From: CBDUVZ01 sp965370805
GTDB taxonomy: Bacteria; Hydrothermota; Tepidihabitantia; Tepidihabitantales; Tepidihabitantaceae
Direction of reading: 5' to 3'
DNA length: 31,519 bases
Assembly (NCBI GenBank): GCA_965370805.1
Contig: CBDUVZ010000020.1
Location: 1 to 31,519, forward strand
The position numbers were made by a program, and so were the translations under genes. Positions 1-7,632 of the stretch are shown here, in pieces; position 1 is the stretch's first letter; each line of letters begins with the position of its first letter. The notes below the pieces were generated by a model. The model was not told the DNA's origin. It saw nothing but the letters and a program-made list of their open reading frames with translations, and made no database searches.

Positions 1-6
1 GAAGAG

Positions 7-126
7 CGGCGAAGTAAGGGGAGCGATTACCGAACGTAATCGGGAATGTCGCGACGAGGCAGGAATCGACCTTGACCTGCTTCTGAGAAGCGACGGTTCA
101 GGGGAAGAACGTAGGCAGCATCTGGG
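7..126. repeat. Decayed 12-bp-register array at left window edge
   Basis: Cut into 12-mers counted back from the conserved module, this stretch gives units such as CGGCGAAGTAAG (7-18) and GGGAGCGATTAC (19-30). These resemble units of the clear array at 27972-28223 (for example CGGCGGGATTAG). Later units match less well, so this looks like a degraded array in the same register. The last three units (91-126) are shared without gaps with 28188-28223. No gene is seen here. Confidence 0.4.
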
Positions 127-262
127 GCGGGGGAGGGGGTTTTGGCTGGACCCGGCTAACAGGCTGTAAGTGAGGAGGTTGCGCGGAATTCCGGCTTGCG
201 GGCAATGAGACAATATTGTATCATGTGCTGATGGAGACGTTCACTTGAACGGGCAGGATGAG
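91..262 (+). repeat. Conserved 170-bp module, copy 1
   Basis: This segment aligns without a gap to 28188-28359 (constant offset 28097), roughly 90% identical by eye between about 115 and 240. In order it holds the tail of the 12-bp array, a G-rich tract (GGGG C GGGGG A GGGGG, 124-139), a palindrome CGGAATTCCG, the palindrome ACAATATTGT, a promoter, a GGAG ribosome binding site and a TTG start (245-247). The reading frame from TTG runs only 11 codons before TGA because a dispersed repeat (ACCACAGATG...) takes over. The other copy starts with ATG and reads further. Confidence 0.75.
196..224 (+). promoter_or_regulatory. Promoter inside module copy 1
   Basis: TTGCGG (196-201), 17-bp spacer, TATCAT (219-224). 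It is followed by a GGAG ribosome binding site 8 bp before the TTG at 245. The same arrangement is kept in the copy at 28293-28321, which supports function or a functional origin. No intact gene now lies downstream of this copy. Confidence 0.45.
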
Positions 263-745
263 GAAGTGAACCACAGATGAACACAGATGGACACAGGTAG
301 AACAGAACGAGCGGAAAGTGCCATCCGATGGCACAACACAGATGGACACAGATGAGGGCCGGAAGCCCGAACTCGCCATTCGCAATTGGGATAACCGCCA
401 AGTCAGGAAATGACCAAGGCCCAAGTCCCAATGACCAACCAGAAACCGCCAAGACCGCCAGGAAGAGATATGTCACTGCGAGGAGCGAAGCGACGTGGCA
501 GTCTCAAGCGGAGAACCGGCTTGGGATTGCCGCCTCCCGGAACACTGCCAGACCACTCCTGCTGGTGATCGTCTCGGACGTCATGCCGGATTTGGAGAGC
601 GGCAGGAAACCTGCCGCTTTGTTATCCGAAGCGATGCTTCAGAGGGGAGAAGGCGACGGCTTGCGCAGCTGCAGTCCAAAGGCAGAAAGCACAAGGAGCG
701 CAACTCCTTTTCTTGCAGTTCTATCTCGGGATTAGGGACACCGGT
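263..745. repeat. Gene-free stretch of short dispersed repeat phrases
   Basis: No convincing gene. The stretch is a mosaic of short phrases that recur elsewhere in the window. CACAGATGAA/CACAGATGGA is repeated with period 10 (about 270-345). A phrase CCATTCGCAATT follows, then ACCGCCAAG-type repeats (about 392-465), then a GCGAGGAGCGAAGC phrase (about 478-495). A segment near 493-690 is shared in diverged form with about 27828-27955 (GGCAGTCTCAAGCG, CTGCCGCTTTG, CCGAAGCG, GCAGTCCAAAG). A perfect hairpin CGGCAGG-AAA-CCTGCCG lies at 600-616. Confidence 0.6.
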
Positions 746-750
746 GATTG

Positions 751-779
751 TTGACAATTCCTTTCCCGGTCTATACACT
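751..779 (+). promoter_or_regulatory. Promoter of buk-iorAB, probably leaderless
   Basis: Perfect TTGACA (751-756), 17-bp spacer and TACACT (774-779). TATACA at 772-777 is an alternative -10 with a 15-bp spacer. The buk ATG is only 7 bp past TACACT, where transcription should start, and there is no room for a Shine-Dalgarno site. A leaderless mRNA is predicted. Confidence 0.7.
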
Positions 780-786
780 GCGGGGA

Positions 787-1875
787 ATGGTGATTCTGGC
801 CATCAATCCTGGCGGCGGGTCTACCAAAGTCGCCGTATTCCGCGATCGGCGGCAACTCCTGTCCCAGACGATTGAGCATCCTCCGGGTCAGTTGGCCCGG
901 TACAAGGTGGTGCTGGACCAGTACCGGCTGCGCGAGAGGGCGGTGCTCGATACTCTCAGGCGGTACAAGTTCGACGTCAGTCGAGTTGATGCTATTGTCA
1001 GCCGGGGCGGACCATTGATGCCGCTCTCGGGAGGAGTCTATCGGATTACGGTCAGGGTTGTCTCGGACATAAGACGCGGCGAGGTCCAGACTCTGCATCC
1101 TTCACTGCTGGGTCCCCTGGTTGCGTTTGAGCTCGGAGAAGAACTGGGGATTCCGGCCTACTTCGTTGACCCGGAGTCGACCGACGAGTTCTGGGAGATA
1201 TCGCGCATGGCCGGGCTGAAAGGGATCGCGCGCAAGGCCCTGTCTCACGCACTGAGTTGCCGGACGGTAGCGCAGGCTGCCGCCCGACGGCTGAAGAAGC
1301 GCTACGAGAAGTGCAACTTCGTTGTTGTCCACCTCGGAACCGGCATCACGGTCGCCGCGCATGTCTCGGGCAGGCAGGTGGATGCGACCAACGCGAATGA
1401 CGAAGGGCCTTTCTCGCCACAGAGAACCGGCACCCTGCCGGTTTCCGCGCTTGTCGGGCTGTGTTTCTCAGGACGCTACCCGGAGCGAGATGTGCTGGAC
1501 CTGGTCCAGCGGAGGGGAGGATTGATTTCGTATCTCGGTACGGACGATATCCGACAGGTAGAGAAACTCCTGGTCAGGGATAACGCCCGGGCGAAGCTGA
1601 TCTACGAGGCGATGGTGTACCAGATTGCGAAGGAGATCGGTGCATACGCGGTGACCTGCAAGGGCAGAATTGATGCGATTGTTCTTACCGGCGGGCTGGC
1701 CAAGTCCAAGCGTCTTGTATCGGACTTGAAGAAGTGGGTTCGGTTCCTGAGTCCCAGAGTGTTCGTCTTTGCCGGCGAAGAGGAGATGTCGGCTCTTGCC
1801 GGGCGGTTGCTCGCAGTGCTCAATGGTGAGGAGAAGGAAAGGCACTATGAACAGGAAATTACTCTCAGGCGATGA
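787..1875 (+). CDS. buk: Butyrate kinase (acyl kinase)
   Basis: Butyrate kinase of the ASKHA acetokinase family transfers phosphate between an acyl phosphate (butyryl-, isobutyryl- or related) and ADP, making ATP in the cytoplasm. The 362-residue protein has the normal family length. Visible motifs are the N-terminal phosphate loop AINPGGGSTKVAVF (residues ~5-18), SRGGPLMPLSGG, HLGTGITVAAH, EGPFSPQRTGTLPV, the CFSGRYPERDV segment, GGLISYLGT, AMVYQIAKEIGA and ILTGGLAKS. Usual family members read HLGGGISVGAH; this one has small substitutions there. ATG 787 is chosen because the homologous N-terminus begins at once and the promoter abuts it; the frame stays open back to 748. It overlaps iorA by 29 bp, so it is the first gene of an operon with indolepyruvate:ferredoxin oxidoreductase. 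That suggests ATP formation from aryl- or branched-chain acyl-CoA through an acyl phosphate. No phosphotransacylase gene is in view. The precise substrate is inferred. Confidence 0.93.
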   Translation: MVILAINPGGGSTKVAVFRDRRQLLSQTIEHPPGQLARYKVVLDQYRLRERAVLDTLRRYKFDVSRVDAIVSRGGPLMPLSGGVYRITVRVVSDIRRGEVQTLHPSLLGPLVAFELGEELGIPAYFVDPESTDEFWEISRMAGLKGIARKALSHALSCRTVAQAAARRLKKRYEKCNFVVVHLGTGITVAAHVSGRQVDATNANDEGPFSPQRTGTLPVSALVGLCFSGRYPERDVLDLVQRRGGLISYLGTDDIRQVEKLLVRDNARAKLIYEAMVYQIAKEIGAYAVTCKGRIDAIVLTGGLAKSKRLVSDLKKWVRFLSPRVFVFAGEEEMSALAGRLLAVLNGEEKERHYEQEITLRR

Positions 1876-3571
1876 AGCAATAGCTCGTGGTGCCTGGGAG
1901 GCGGGCTGTCATGTGGCAACCGCTTACCCCGGTACTCCTTCGACCGAGATCCTCGAGGCGCTGGTCGGGTATCGGGATGTCTATTGCGAGTGGTCCACCA
2001 ACGAGAAAGTCGCGCTCGAAGTGGCATTCGGAGCTTCAATCAGCGGAGCCCGGGCGCTCGCGGCGATGAAGCACGTCGGTATGAACGTCGCCGCAGATCC
2101 GTTGTTCTCATCAGCCTATATCGGTGCCTGTGGTGGCCTGGTTGTTGTGACAGCAGACGATCCCGGTCTGCATTCGTCGCAGAACGAACAGGACAACCGG
2201 TTCTATGGGTTGGCAGCGAAGATACCGGTGTTGTCGCCGTCCGACAGCCAGGAAGCGAAGGAGTTGACCAAGCTGGCATTTGATATCTCCGAGCAGTTTG
2301 ACATCCCGGTCATTGTACGCATTACAACCCGGATTGCCCATTCGAGGACGATTGTGGAGTTGTCCGACCGGCAGTCAAGGCCGGTCAAGGGTTATGAGAA
2401 GCGGCCCTGGAAGACCATCTTACTGCCTGCGTTTGCCCGGGTACGCCACGTCGACCTCGAGCAGCGGATCGAGCGGCTGCGCGAGTACTCGGAGCGGACG
2501 CCCTGGAACCGGATAGAGCGGGGTGCCGGAAAACGCGGCGTCATCTGCGATGGCGTCGCCTACCAGTATGCCCGCGAGGTACTTCCCGACGCATCGTTTC
2601 TCAGGCTCGGAATGGTGCATCCATTCCCGGCCGAACTGGTGCGGAAGTTCGCGGCCACGGTGGACGAACTCCTGGTTGTGGAAGAGGTCGATCCCTTCAT
2701 TGAGCTGCAGGTCAAGGCACTCGGGCTGGACGTACTCGGCAAGGAGAAGTTACCCCGTTGCGGCGAATTGAGTCCCCAGGTTGTCCGGACCGCACTCACC
2801 GATTCGGTCGGTTCGGACCGGACCGAACCGGAACCGGATCTCCCGAACAGGCCGCCGGCGCTGTGTGCAGGTTGTCCCCATACCGGGATGTTCTACGCAC
2901 TCCAGAAGCAGAACGTCATCATCGGTGGCGACATCGGCTGCTACACGCTGGGGGCATTGCCGCCGCACAACGGCATGGATACGTGCATCGATATGGGTGC
3001 GTCGATAACATTCGCCCACGGCTGCGACAAGGCGTTGGGTAGTGATGACGGGCGACGGCGAGTTGCGGTGATTGGTGACTCGACTTTCTTCCATTCCGGC
3101 ATCACCGGACTGGTCAATGCCGCCTACAACAAGAGTGATGTGGTTACGATTATCACCGACAATCGGACGACCGGTATGACCGGGCACCAGGAGCACCCCG
3201 GTACCGGTAAGACGCTGATGGGTGATGAGACGATCGCGATTGACCCGGCAGCGATTGCACGGGCTTGTGGCATCAAGAAGGTAATCGAGGTTGATCCGTA
3301 CAAGGTCAGGGAGACCAAGAAGACGATCAAGGCAGTGCTCAAGGAACCGGGACCGGCGGTCATTATCAGCCGTCGTCCCTGCGCGCTCCAGATTCGACTC
3401 AGAGAGGAGCCGAAGAAGGTGGACCGGGATAAGTGCACCGGCTGCAAGACGTGCCTCGGTTTGGGATGTCCGGCGATCACGATGGATGGAGACAAGGCGA
3501 CCATAATCGATACCGTCTGCGTCGGTTGCGGGATGTGCGTCGATGTCTGTCCCAAGGAGGCGATAGCGTGA
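1847..3571 (+). CDS. iorA: Indolepyruvate:ferredoxin oxidoreductase, alpha subunit
   Basis: IorA (574 aa) is the large subunit of the enzyme that oxidatively decarboxylates aryl-pyruvates, made by transamination of Trp, Phe and Tyr, to aryl-acetyl-CoA while reducing ferredoxin. Visible in order: the pyrimidine-domain signature TAYPGTPSTEI (residues ~25-35) and NEKVALEVAFGAS with MKHVGMN; a CAGCPHTGMFY segment; the GDIGCYTLGALPPHNGMDT segment; and the TPP-binding GDSTFF...TDNRTTGMTG motif. The C-terminal ferredoxin domain has two cysteine sets, CTGCKTCLGLGCP and CVGCGMCVDVCP, for two [4Fe-4S] clusters. Length and order match the family. ATG 1847 is supported by the purine-rich GGAGAAGGAAAGG just upstream, inside the end of buk. 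It overlaps iorB by 4 bp, so the two subunits are probably translationally coupled. Substrate preference beyond aromatic 2-oxoacids cannot be read from sequence. Confidence 0.95.
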   Translation: MNRKLLSGDEAIARGAWEAGCHVATAYPGTPSTEILEALVGYRDVYCEWSTNEKVALEVAFGASISGARALAAMKHVGMNVAADPLFSSAYIGACGGLVVVTADDPGLHSSQNEQDNRFYGLAAKIPVLSPSDSQEAKELTKLAFDISEQFDIPVIVRITTRIAHSRTIVELSDRQSRPVKGYEKRPWKTILLPAFARVRHVDLEQRIERLREYSERTPWNRIERGAGKRGVICDGVAYQYAREVLPDASFLRLGMVHPFPAELVRKFAATVDELLVVEEVDPFIELQVKALGLDVLGKEKLPRCGELSPQVVRTALTDSVGSDRTEPEPDLPNRPPALCAGCPHTGMFYALQKQNVIIGGDIGCYTLGALPPHNGMDTCIDMGASITFAHGCDKALGSDDGRRRVAVIGDSTFFHSGITGLVNAAYNKSDVVTIITDNRTTGMTGHQEHPGTGKTLMGDETIAIDPAAIARACGIKKVIEVDPYKVRETKKTIKAVLKEPGPAVIISRRPCALQIRLREEPKKVDRDKCTGCKTCLGLGCPAITMDGDKATIIDTVCVGCGMCVDVCPKEAIA

Positions 3572-4149
3572 ATGTCCTGATCTGCGGGGTTGGCGGCCAG
3601 GGGGTGATTCTCTTCTCGGACCTGCTCTCGAATATGGCTTTGATGGCCGGACTCGATGTCAAGAAGAGCGAAGTCCACGGTATGGCCCAGCGCGGAGGGA
3701 GTGTGAGCACACATGTCCGCTACGGTCCGAAGGTGTTTTCGCCACTGATTGAAGTGGGGACCGCGGACCTGATTGTTGCCTTCGAGCGGCTGGAAGCGCT
3801 GCGCTACGTGCACTTCCTTGGTGAGCGCGGTCGGCTGGTCTACGATTCCTACCGACTTGATCCGCTTCCGGTGCAGCTCGGGATAGTGGAGCGGCCCGGG
3901 GACAGGGAATTGGAGCATCGGATTGCCGGGCGAACTTCAGCGGGCCGGTGCGTCCCGGCGTTCAACGCTGCCCGTGAACTCGGCAATCCCCGTGTGCAGA
4001 ACGTAGTAATGCTCGGGGCGGTGTCGCGTTTCCTGGAGTTTCCGGCCGAGGCCTACGACGCGGCAATTCGGACACTGGTCAAGCCCGAATTCGTCGACCT
4101 GAATCTGAGGGCACTAGACGTGGGCGTGCGGATGGTCGAAACGGATTAG
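3568..4149 (+). CDS. iorB: Indolepyruvate:ferredoxin oxidoreductase, beta subunit
   Basis: IorB (193 aa) is the small subunit, of the pyruvate/ketoisovalerate oxidoreductase gamma family. It pairs with IorA to form the active complex. The protein opens with the nucleotide-fold-like LICGVGGQGVIL and has the family segment KKSEVHGMAQRGGSVSTHVR, then ADLIVAFERLEALR. Translation starts at GTG 3568, which overlaps the iorA TGA (GTGA). A strong AAGGAGG (3554-3560) sits 7 bp upstream, which fixes the start. It ends in TAG and is followed by a strong hairpin. The complete buk-iorA-iorB unit points to peptide or amino acid fermentation or, in reverse, reductive carboxylation; direction is not decided by sequence. 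Confidence 0.94.
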   Translation: MNVLICGVGGQGVILFSDLLSNMALMAGLDVKKSEVHGMAQRGGSVSTHVRYGPKVFSPLIEVGTADLIVAFERLEALRYVHFLGERGRLVYDSYRLDPLPVQLGIVERPGDRELEHRIAGRTSAGRCVPAFNAARELGNPRVQNVVMLGAVSRFLEFPAEAYDAAIRTLVKPEFVDLNLRALDVGVRMVETD

Positions 4150-4165
4150 TCGGAGAACCCGGCAG

Positions 4166-4197
4166 GCATGCCGGGGCGGATGGTTGCCCCGGCATGC
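4166..4197. terminator. Hairpin between convergent iorB and lipoprotein genes
   Basis: A perfect 12-bp inverted repeat, GCATGCCGGGGC (4166-4177) and GCCCCGGCATGC (4186-4197), with an 8-bp loop, lies 16 bp after the iorB stop and 14 bp after the stop of the convergent gene. There is no clear U-run on either side, so a bidirectional terminator is likely but not certain. Confidence 0.65.
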
Positions 4198-4211
4198 TTC
4201 AGTGCGAGCTG

Positions 4212-4952
4212 TCAGTGACGGTAGTAGATGCTGAGGTCGCAGTCGTCGACCGACCCGGCCACTCCTGCGGTCGTGCGTTCGACTTTCATCTTCCACGTTC
4301 CGGTAGCGGTTTCGTCTGCGGTTCCAGTGAGCAGGAACTCATCCACTTCCAGGCTCACGAGGTTGTTGCCGTCAAAGATGAGCACTTCGGTCCCGGCTGG
4401 GGAGACCATCCAGACGTTGAATGTCTCCAGTTCCAGCGAATCCACGGGGTCGAAGGACGTGGTCACGAGGGCCGAATCGACCAGCGTACCGTTCGGGAAT
4501 TCCTGCTCCATCACAATGCTGATGAAGCTTGTGCCCGGATTGGGGAGGTTTGTTTCCCCGGCGATGTTGCCGTCGATTGAAACGGCTTCGTGTTGCCACG
4601 CTCTTGAGCTGATTGTTTTGTTCTGAGTGTCGGTTCCCTCTTTTCCGTCGCTGCAGACGACAGCTACCGTACAGATGGCGGCGGCGTTTGGAGCCGTCCA
4701 GGTCACACTGGAGCCAGCGGTACTTGATAGTGTCCCCGTTGCAGCCGTCCAGGTGTAGGTCAGCGGATCGCCGTCCTCGTCCGTGGCGGTGACCGTCAGA
4801 ACGACGCTGCCGCCGGGTTGGACAGGATCAGCCGGGTCTGCCGCTATGTTCTGAATGATCGGCCCGTGGTTCATCTGGTCACAGCCAACCATCAGCACCA
4901 AGCCGCACGTCAGAAACATCACTGCCAGTGGTGCGATTCGGTTCACGTGCAT
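4212..4952 (-). CDS. Lipoprotein with Ig-like and proprotein-convertase P-like domains
   Basis: A 246-residue predicted envelope lipoprotein of unknown role. The N-terminus is a lipoprotein signal peptide with lipobox VGC, so Cys24 would be lipidated. Residues ~30-115 look like an Ig/PKD/cadherin-like fold (VTATDEDGDPLTYTW is typical). Residues ~120-246 resemble the P (Homo B) domain of proprotein convertases and many secreted bacterial proteins: VDSALVTTSFDPVDSLELE, WMVSPAGTEVLIFDG, GTWKMKVERTTAGVAGSVDDC. No protease domain is attached. ATG 4952 has GAGGAGGGAG just upstream. It has its own promoter (TTGACA-16-TATAAT at 5049-5076) and a leader of about 90 nt with a short hairpin (GGTGCC-TGAC-GGCACC, read on +). 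The gene is convergent with iorB. Function in surface binding is inference. Confidence 0.75.
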   Translation of the reverse strand: MHVNRIAPLAVMFLTCGLVLMVGCDQMNHGPIIQNIAADPADPVQPGGSVVLTVTATDEDGDPLTYTWTAATGTLSSTAGSSVTWTAPNAAAICTVAVVCSDGKEGTDTQNKTISSRAWQHEAVSIDGNIAGETNLPNPGTSFISIVMEQEFPNGTLVDSALVTTSFDPVDSLELETFNVWMVSPAGTEVLIFDGNNLVSLEVDEFLLTGTADETATGTWKMKVERTTAGVAGSVDDCDLSIYYRH

Positions 4953-5048
4953 GTCTCCCTCCTCGTTACGAAAGCATTTCCGTCCAGACTTCTCGACCGC
5001 GATGGGGATTGAGTCTGGTGCCTGACGGCACCTAGGAAAGGTGACTGA

Positions 5049-5076
5049 ATTATACCCGGTAGCAGCGAATTGTCAA
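5049..5076 (-). promoter_or_regulatory. Consensus promoter of the P-domain lipoprotein
   Basis: On the minus strand TTGACA (5071-5076), 16-bp spacer, TATAAT (5049-5054): both hexamers perfect. The -35 box overlaps the stop codon of the upstream glycosyltransferase-like gene (5073-5075). The predicted leader to the ATG at 4952 is about 90 nt, so this gene is not leaderless and has a Shine-Dalgarno site. Confidence 0.8.
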
Positions 5077-7487
5077 TACATGTGCGGCCGGGGGTTATCG
5101 ACGGTCTCGATCACGTACAGCCCGGCCAGGGTGTCGGGGTCAATGAGGACAAGGCTGAACCGGCGATTGCCGGTCACGTAGCTTTCTCTGTCATCCATGA
5201 ATCTCATGAGCTCAGGATGCCGGTCATCATTGCCGAACGCCCAGAACGCCAGAGCGGGCAGGTAGTCGTCGAACCGGCTGGCGTTTCCTCTTACTCTCCG
5301 GTAGAAGTCCGTATAGGAGAGGAGCAGATCCGATACACCGGCGATGCGGGTGCGGGTTGAGTCATCGAGATAGCGGGTGGGCCAGAGTACAGTTCGGAAT
5401 TCCCTTTCTGTCTGAGCAGATGCAATCAGGGCGAGTGAATCAAGAGCATTCCTGACCGGCGATTCGACTAGGTAGACGCCGGTGACACCGTCAGGGCCGA
5501 TCCGGATGAGGTTGAATCGAAGGTCGTTGGTCAGATAGCTTTCTCTGTCGTCCATATACCGCATGAACTCGAAGTGTTCTTCAGTGTTGCTGAAGACCCA
5601 GAATGCCAGCGCCGGAAGGCACTCGTAGAGCTTCCGTGCTCCGTTCCGGTTGATTGTCGTGTACAGCTCCTCGTAGGAAAGCAGTTCGCCCGGCAAGCGG
5701 TCGGTCACGGTCTGGTCTTGACCAGCGTGGTAGCGCGTTGGCCAGAATACCGCCCGGATATGGTGGTCGGTCCGGCCGATGACGTCCAGAGCGAGGGAGT
5801 CAAGCCCATGGCCGACAGCCGGAACCGGGAAAACGGCGATGCCGGAGCCGAAAACCCGGAGTCCCGAGAAGACTGTGCCCAGGTTTTCTTCCAGGACGGC
5901 AGCAAAATGCCGGTCCTGACCGACTTCGACGACATGGATGCGCTCGCCGAGTCCCAACCGGTACGACTGCATCGTTCGGAAGACGATATCACCAAAGCTG
6001 TCAGCAGCGAAGGGTCGGTTGCCCCACGGTCTGACCAGACGGTACCTGCCGCACGAGAGTTCGACGAGTCCGTCGGGCAGCGACTCCCGGGTGGTTTCGT
6101 TCCCGCATAGGTAGCGCTGCAGAAGTGTCTGGGTCTGGAAGTCGGATAGGATCAGTTCTCTCCCCGCAACTGTGTTGCGGATGTAGTTTGTCGCCGCGGT
6201 CATTAACTGTCGGCGTTGATCGCTCAAGGGAATCCGTCCGTCCGTGCAGGTCAGGTTCCATACCGGCATGAGGATGACAACCGCCGTGACGACCAGCCAC
6301 AGTCTCCGGCCGGTGGCGCGGACCAGCAGGGAACTGATTCCCGCAACGGCGAAGGCGATCAGGAACAGTGAATGATGAGTGCCGCTGAGAGGGTAGACAC
6401 CGGCGATGGCTGCGCCGGACGAGATGATGAACGGAAGCAGCAGCAGCAGTCCGAGTTCCAGCCTTCTGACGCGGGTATTGCCGGTCTTCGGGTTTGCGGC
6501 CAGCGCCACGATGACCCCGCCGGCGAAGGCTGCGAGTCCGACGATCCCCAGTATTCCCGAGGAGAAGAAGTAGCCGAAGACCGCCGCGATCTGCCTGAGT
6601 GAGAAGGACAGGATGCCGTCCTGACCGAAGTGGAAATTCACAACACCGGGTCCTCCCAGGCCGCCAAATGGCTGCGGGTCAGTCAATGCTGAAGCGTGCA
6701 CCAGGTACAGGAGGATGCCCAACAACAAGGGGACGACCTGACTTGCCGTCCAGGTGGCGGTCATGGCAACGGACTTGCGGTGCCGGATGATGCGGACCAG
6801 AGCGTAGATTCCGATGCCCAGGGCGAACCATGTAGCCGAGTAGTGAATCAGGACAGCAAGAAGCAGTGTGAAACCGAAAGCCGCCATCAGGCGCGGCGAG
6901 GTCTCATTCCAAGCGCGTTCGAGCAGGTAGAGCGCGGTGAATATCGTGAGAAGCAGGAGTGCATCCGGTCCTACCTGCGTTGACACCTGCAGCATCCTTG
7001 GGGCGAAAGCCAGCAGCAGGAGCCCGACCAGCGCCGCGGCCCTGCCGAAGGTGATGTTCAACCATCTGTGGGCTGCCCACAGTGCCGCTGTGCCGGCGAT
7101 GACTGACGGCAGGCGCAGCAGGAAGTCGGAGTTGCCGAGCATGTGCCACCAGTAGAGGAACAGGTTGTATAGCGGGGGGTGGGGTCCGACGATGCCCTGC
7201 CGAAGGGCACTGGCAATGGACAGGTTCTTCGCAGCCACGAGCAGGAGTGCTTCTTCATGGTTCAGGAACGTTGTGGCGGCAATGACGAGTCTGAGCAGGA
7301 ACGCAGACGCAATCACCAGTGATGCCAGCAGTCCGGTGTGGTCCTGCAGCCACTGTTCGATGCGCGTGCCCGCGGGAACCCCGGCAGGGACGTCGCAGCC
7401 GGCAGTCGGCCCCCGGGTTTGCGGTCCGGGTTGCAGGCTGTGCTCCGGGTGTGCGCTGTTCCGTTCGTGTTCAGGATAAGACACCAC
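5073..7487 (-). CDS. GT-C membrane glycosyltransferase-like protein with duplicated C-terminal module
   Basis: An 804-residue polytopic membrane protein of the PMT/ArnT-like GT-C type, which transfer sugars from polyprenyl-phosphate donors on the outer face of the inner membrane. After a short N-terminal tail come many hydrophobic segments (residues ~50-410). The first large loop holds NHEEALLLVAAKNL, in the place where GT-C enzymes carry acidic catalytic residues, then GPHPPLYNLFLYWW. The last third is soluble and contains two tandem related modules, at about residues 561-680 and 681-796. Each has LDSLAL, a WPTRY block, LLSY, LPALAFW and MDDRESY. A third diverged copy ends the divergent neighbour at 7633. 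Start is GTG 7487 or the adjacent GTG 7484; the promoter -10 ends 3-6 bp upstream, so the mRNA is probably leaderless. Donor and acceptor are unknown. Confidence 0.7.
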   Translation of the reverse strand: MVSYPEHERNSAHPEHSLQPGPQTRGPTAGCDVPAGVPAGTRIEQWLQDHTGLLASLVIASAFLLRLVIAATTFLNHEEALLLVAAKNLSIASALRQGIVGPHPPLYNLFLYWWHMLGNSDFLLRLPSVIAGTAALWAAHRWLNITFGRAAALVGLLLLAFAPRMLQVSTQVGPDALLLLTIFTALYLLERAWNETSPRLMAAFGFTLLLAVLIHYSATWFALGIGIYALVRIIRHRKSVAMTATWTASQVVPLLLGILLYLVHASALTDPQPFGGLGGPGVVNFHFGQDGILSFSLRQIAAVFGYFFSSGILGIVGLAAFAGGVIVALAANPKTGNTRVRRLELGLLLLLPFIISSGAAIAGVYPLSGTHHSLFLIAFAVAGISSLLVRATGRRLWLVVTAVVILMPVWNLTCTDGRIPLSDQRRQLMTAATNYIRNTVAGRELILSDFQTQTLLQRYLCGNETTRESLPDGLVELSCGRYRLVRPWGNRPFAADSFGDIVFRTMQSYRLGLGERIHVVEVGQDRHFAAVLEENLGTVFSGLRVFGSGIAVFPVPAVGHGLDSLALDVIGRTDHHIRAVFWPTRYHAGQDQTVTDRLPGELLSYEELYTTINRNGARKLYECLPALAFWVFSNTEEHFEFMRYMDDRESYLTNDLRFNLIRIGPDGVTGVYLVESPVRNALDSLALIASAQTEREFRTVLWPTRYLDDSTRTRIAGVSDLLLSYTDFYRRVRGNASRFDDYLPALAFWAFGNDDRHPELMRFMDDRESYVTGNRRFSLVLIDPDTLAGLYVIETVDNPRPHMY

Positions 7488-7490
7488 GGG

Positions 7491-7518
7491 ATTATGCGGT
7501 GTGCCGTCAAACTGTCAA
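7491..7518 (-). promoter_or_regulatory. Leaderless-type promoter of the 804-aa membrane protein gene
   Basis: On the minus strand TTGACA (7513-7518), 16-bp spacer, CATAAT (7491-7496). The two candidate GTG starts (7487 and 7484) lie 3 and 6 bp past the -10 box. It is divergent from the promoter at 7600-7627; the two share one 145-bp intergenic stretch. Confidence 0.7.
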
Positions 7519-7599
7519 GAACCGGGATGGATTTCCAATCCGTTGCGGCGGGGTCGGCCCGGACCGGGATCGCGTCTGCCCGGGTGCGTTCTGCCGTCA

Positions 7600-7627
7600 T
7601 TGACAATTTCGGGCAGAAGAGCATACT
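7600..7627 (+). promoter_or_regulatory. Leaderless-type promoter of the envelope operon
   Basis: TTGACA (7600-7605), 16-bp spacer, CATACT (7622-7627). The ATG at 7633 starts 5 bp further on, so the transcript should begin at or next to the start codon. Confidence 0.7.
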
Positions 7628-7632
7628 GGGCC

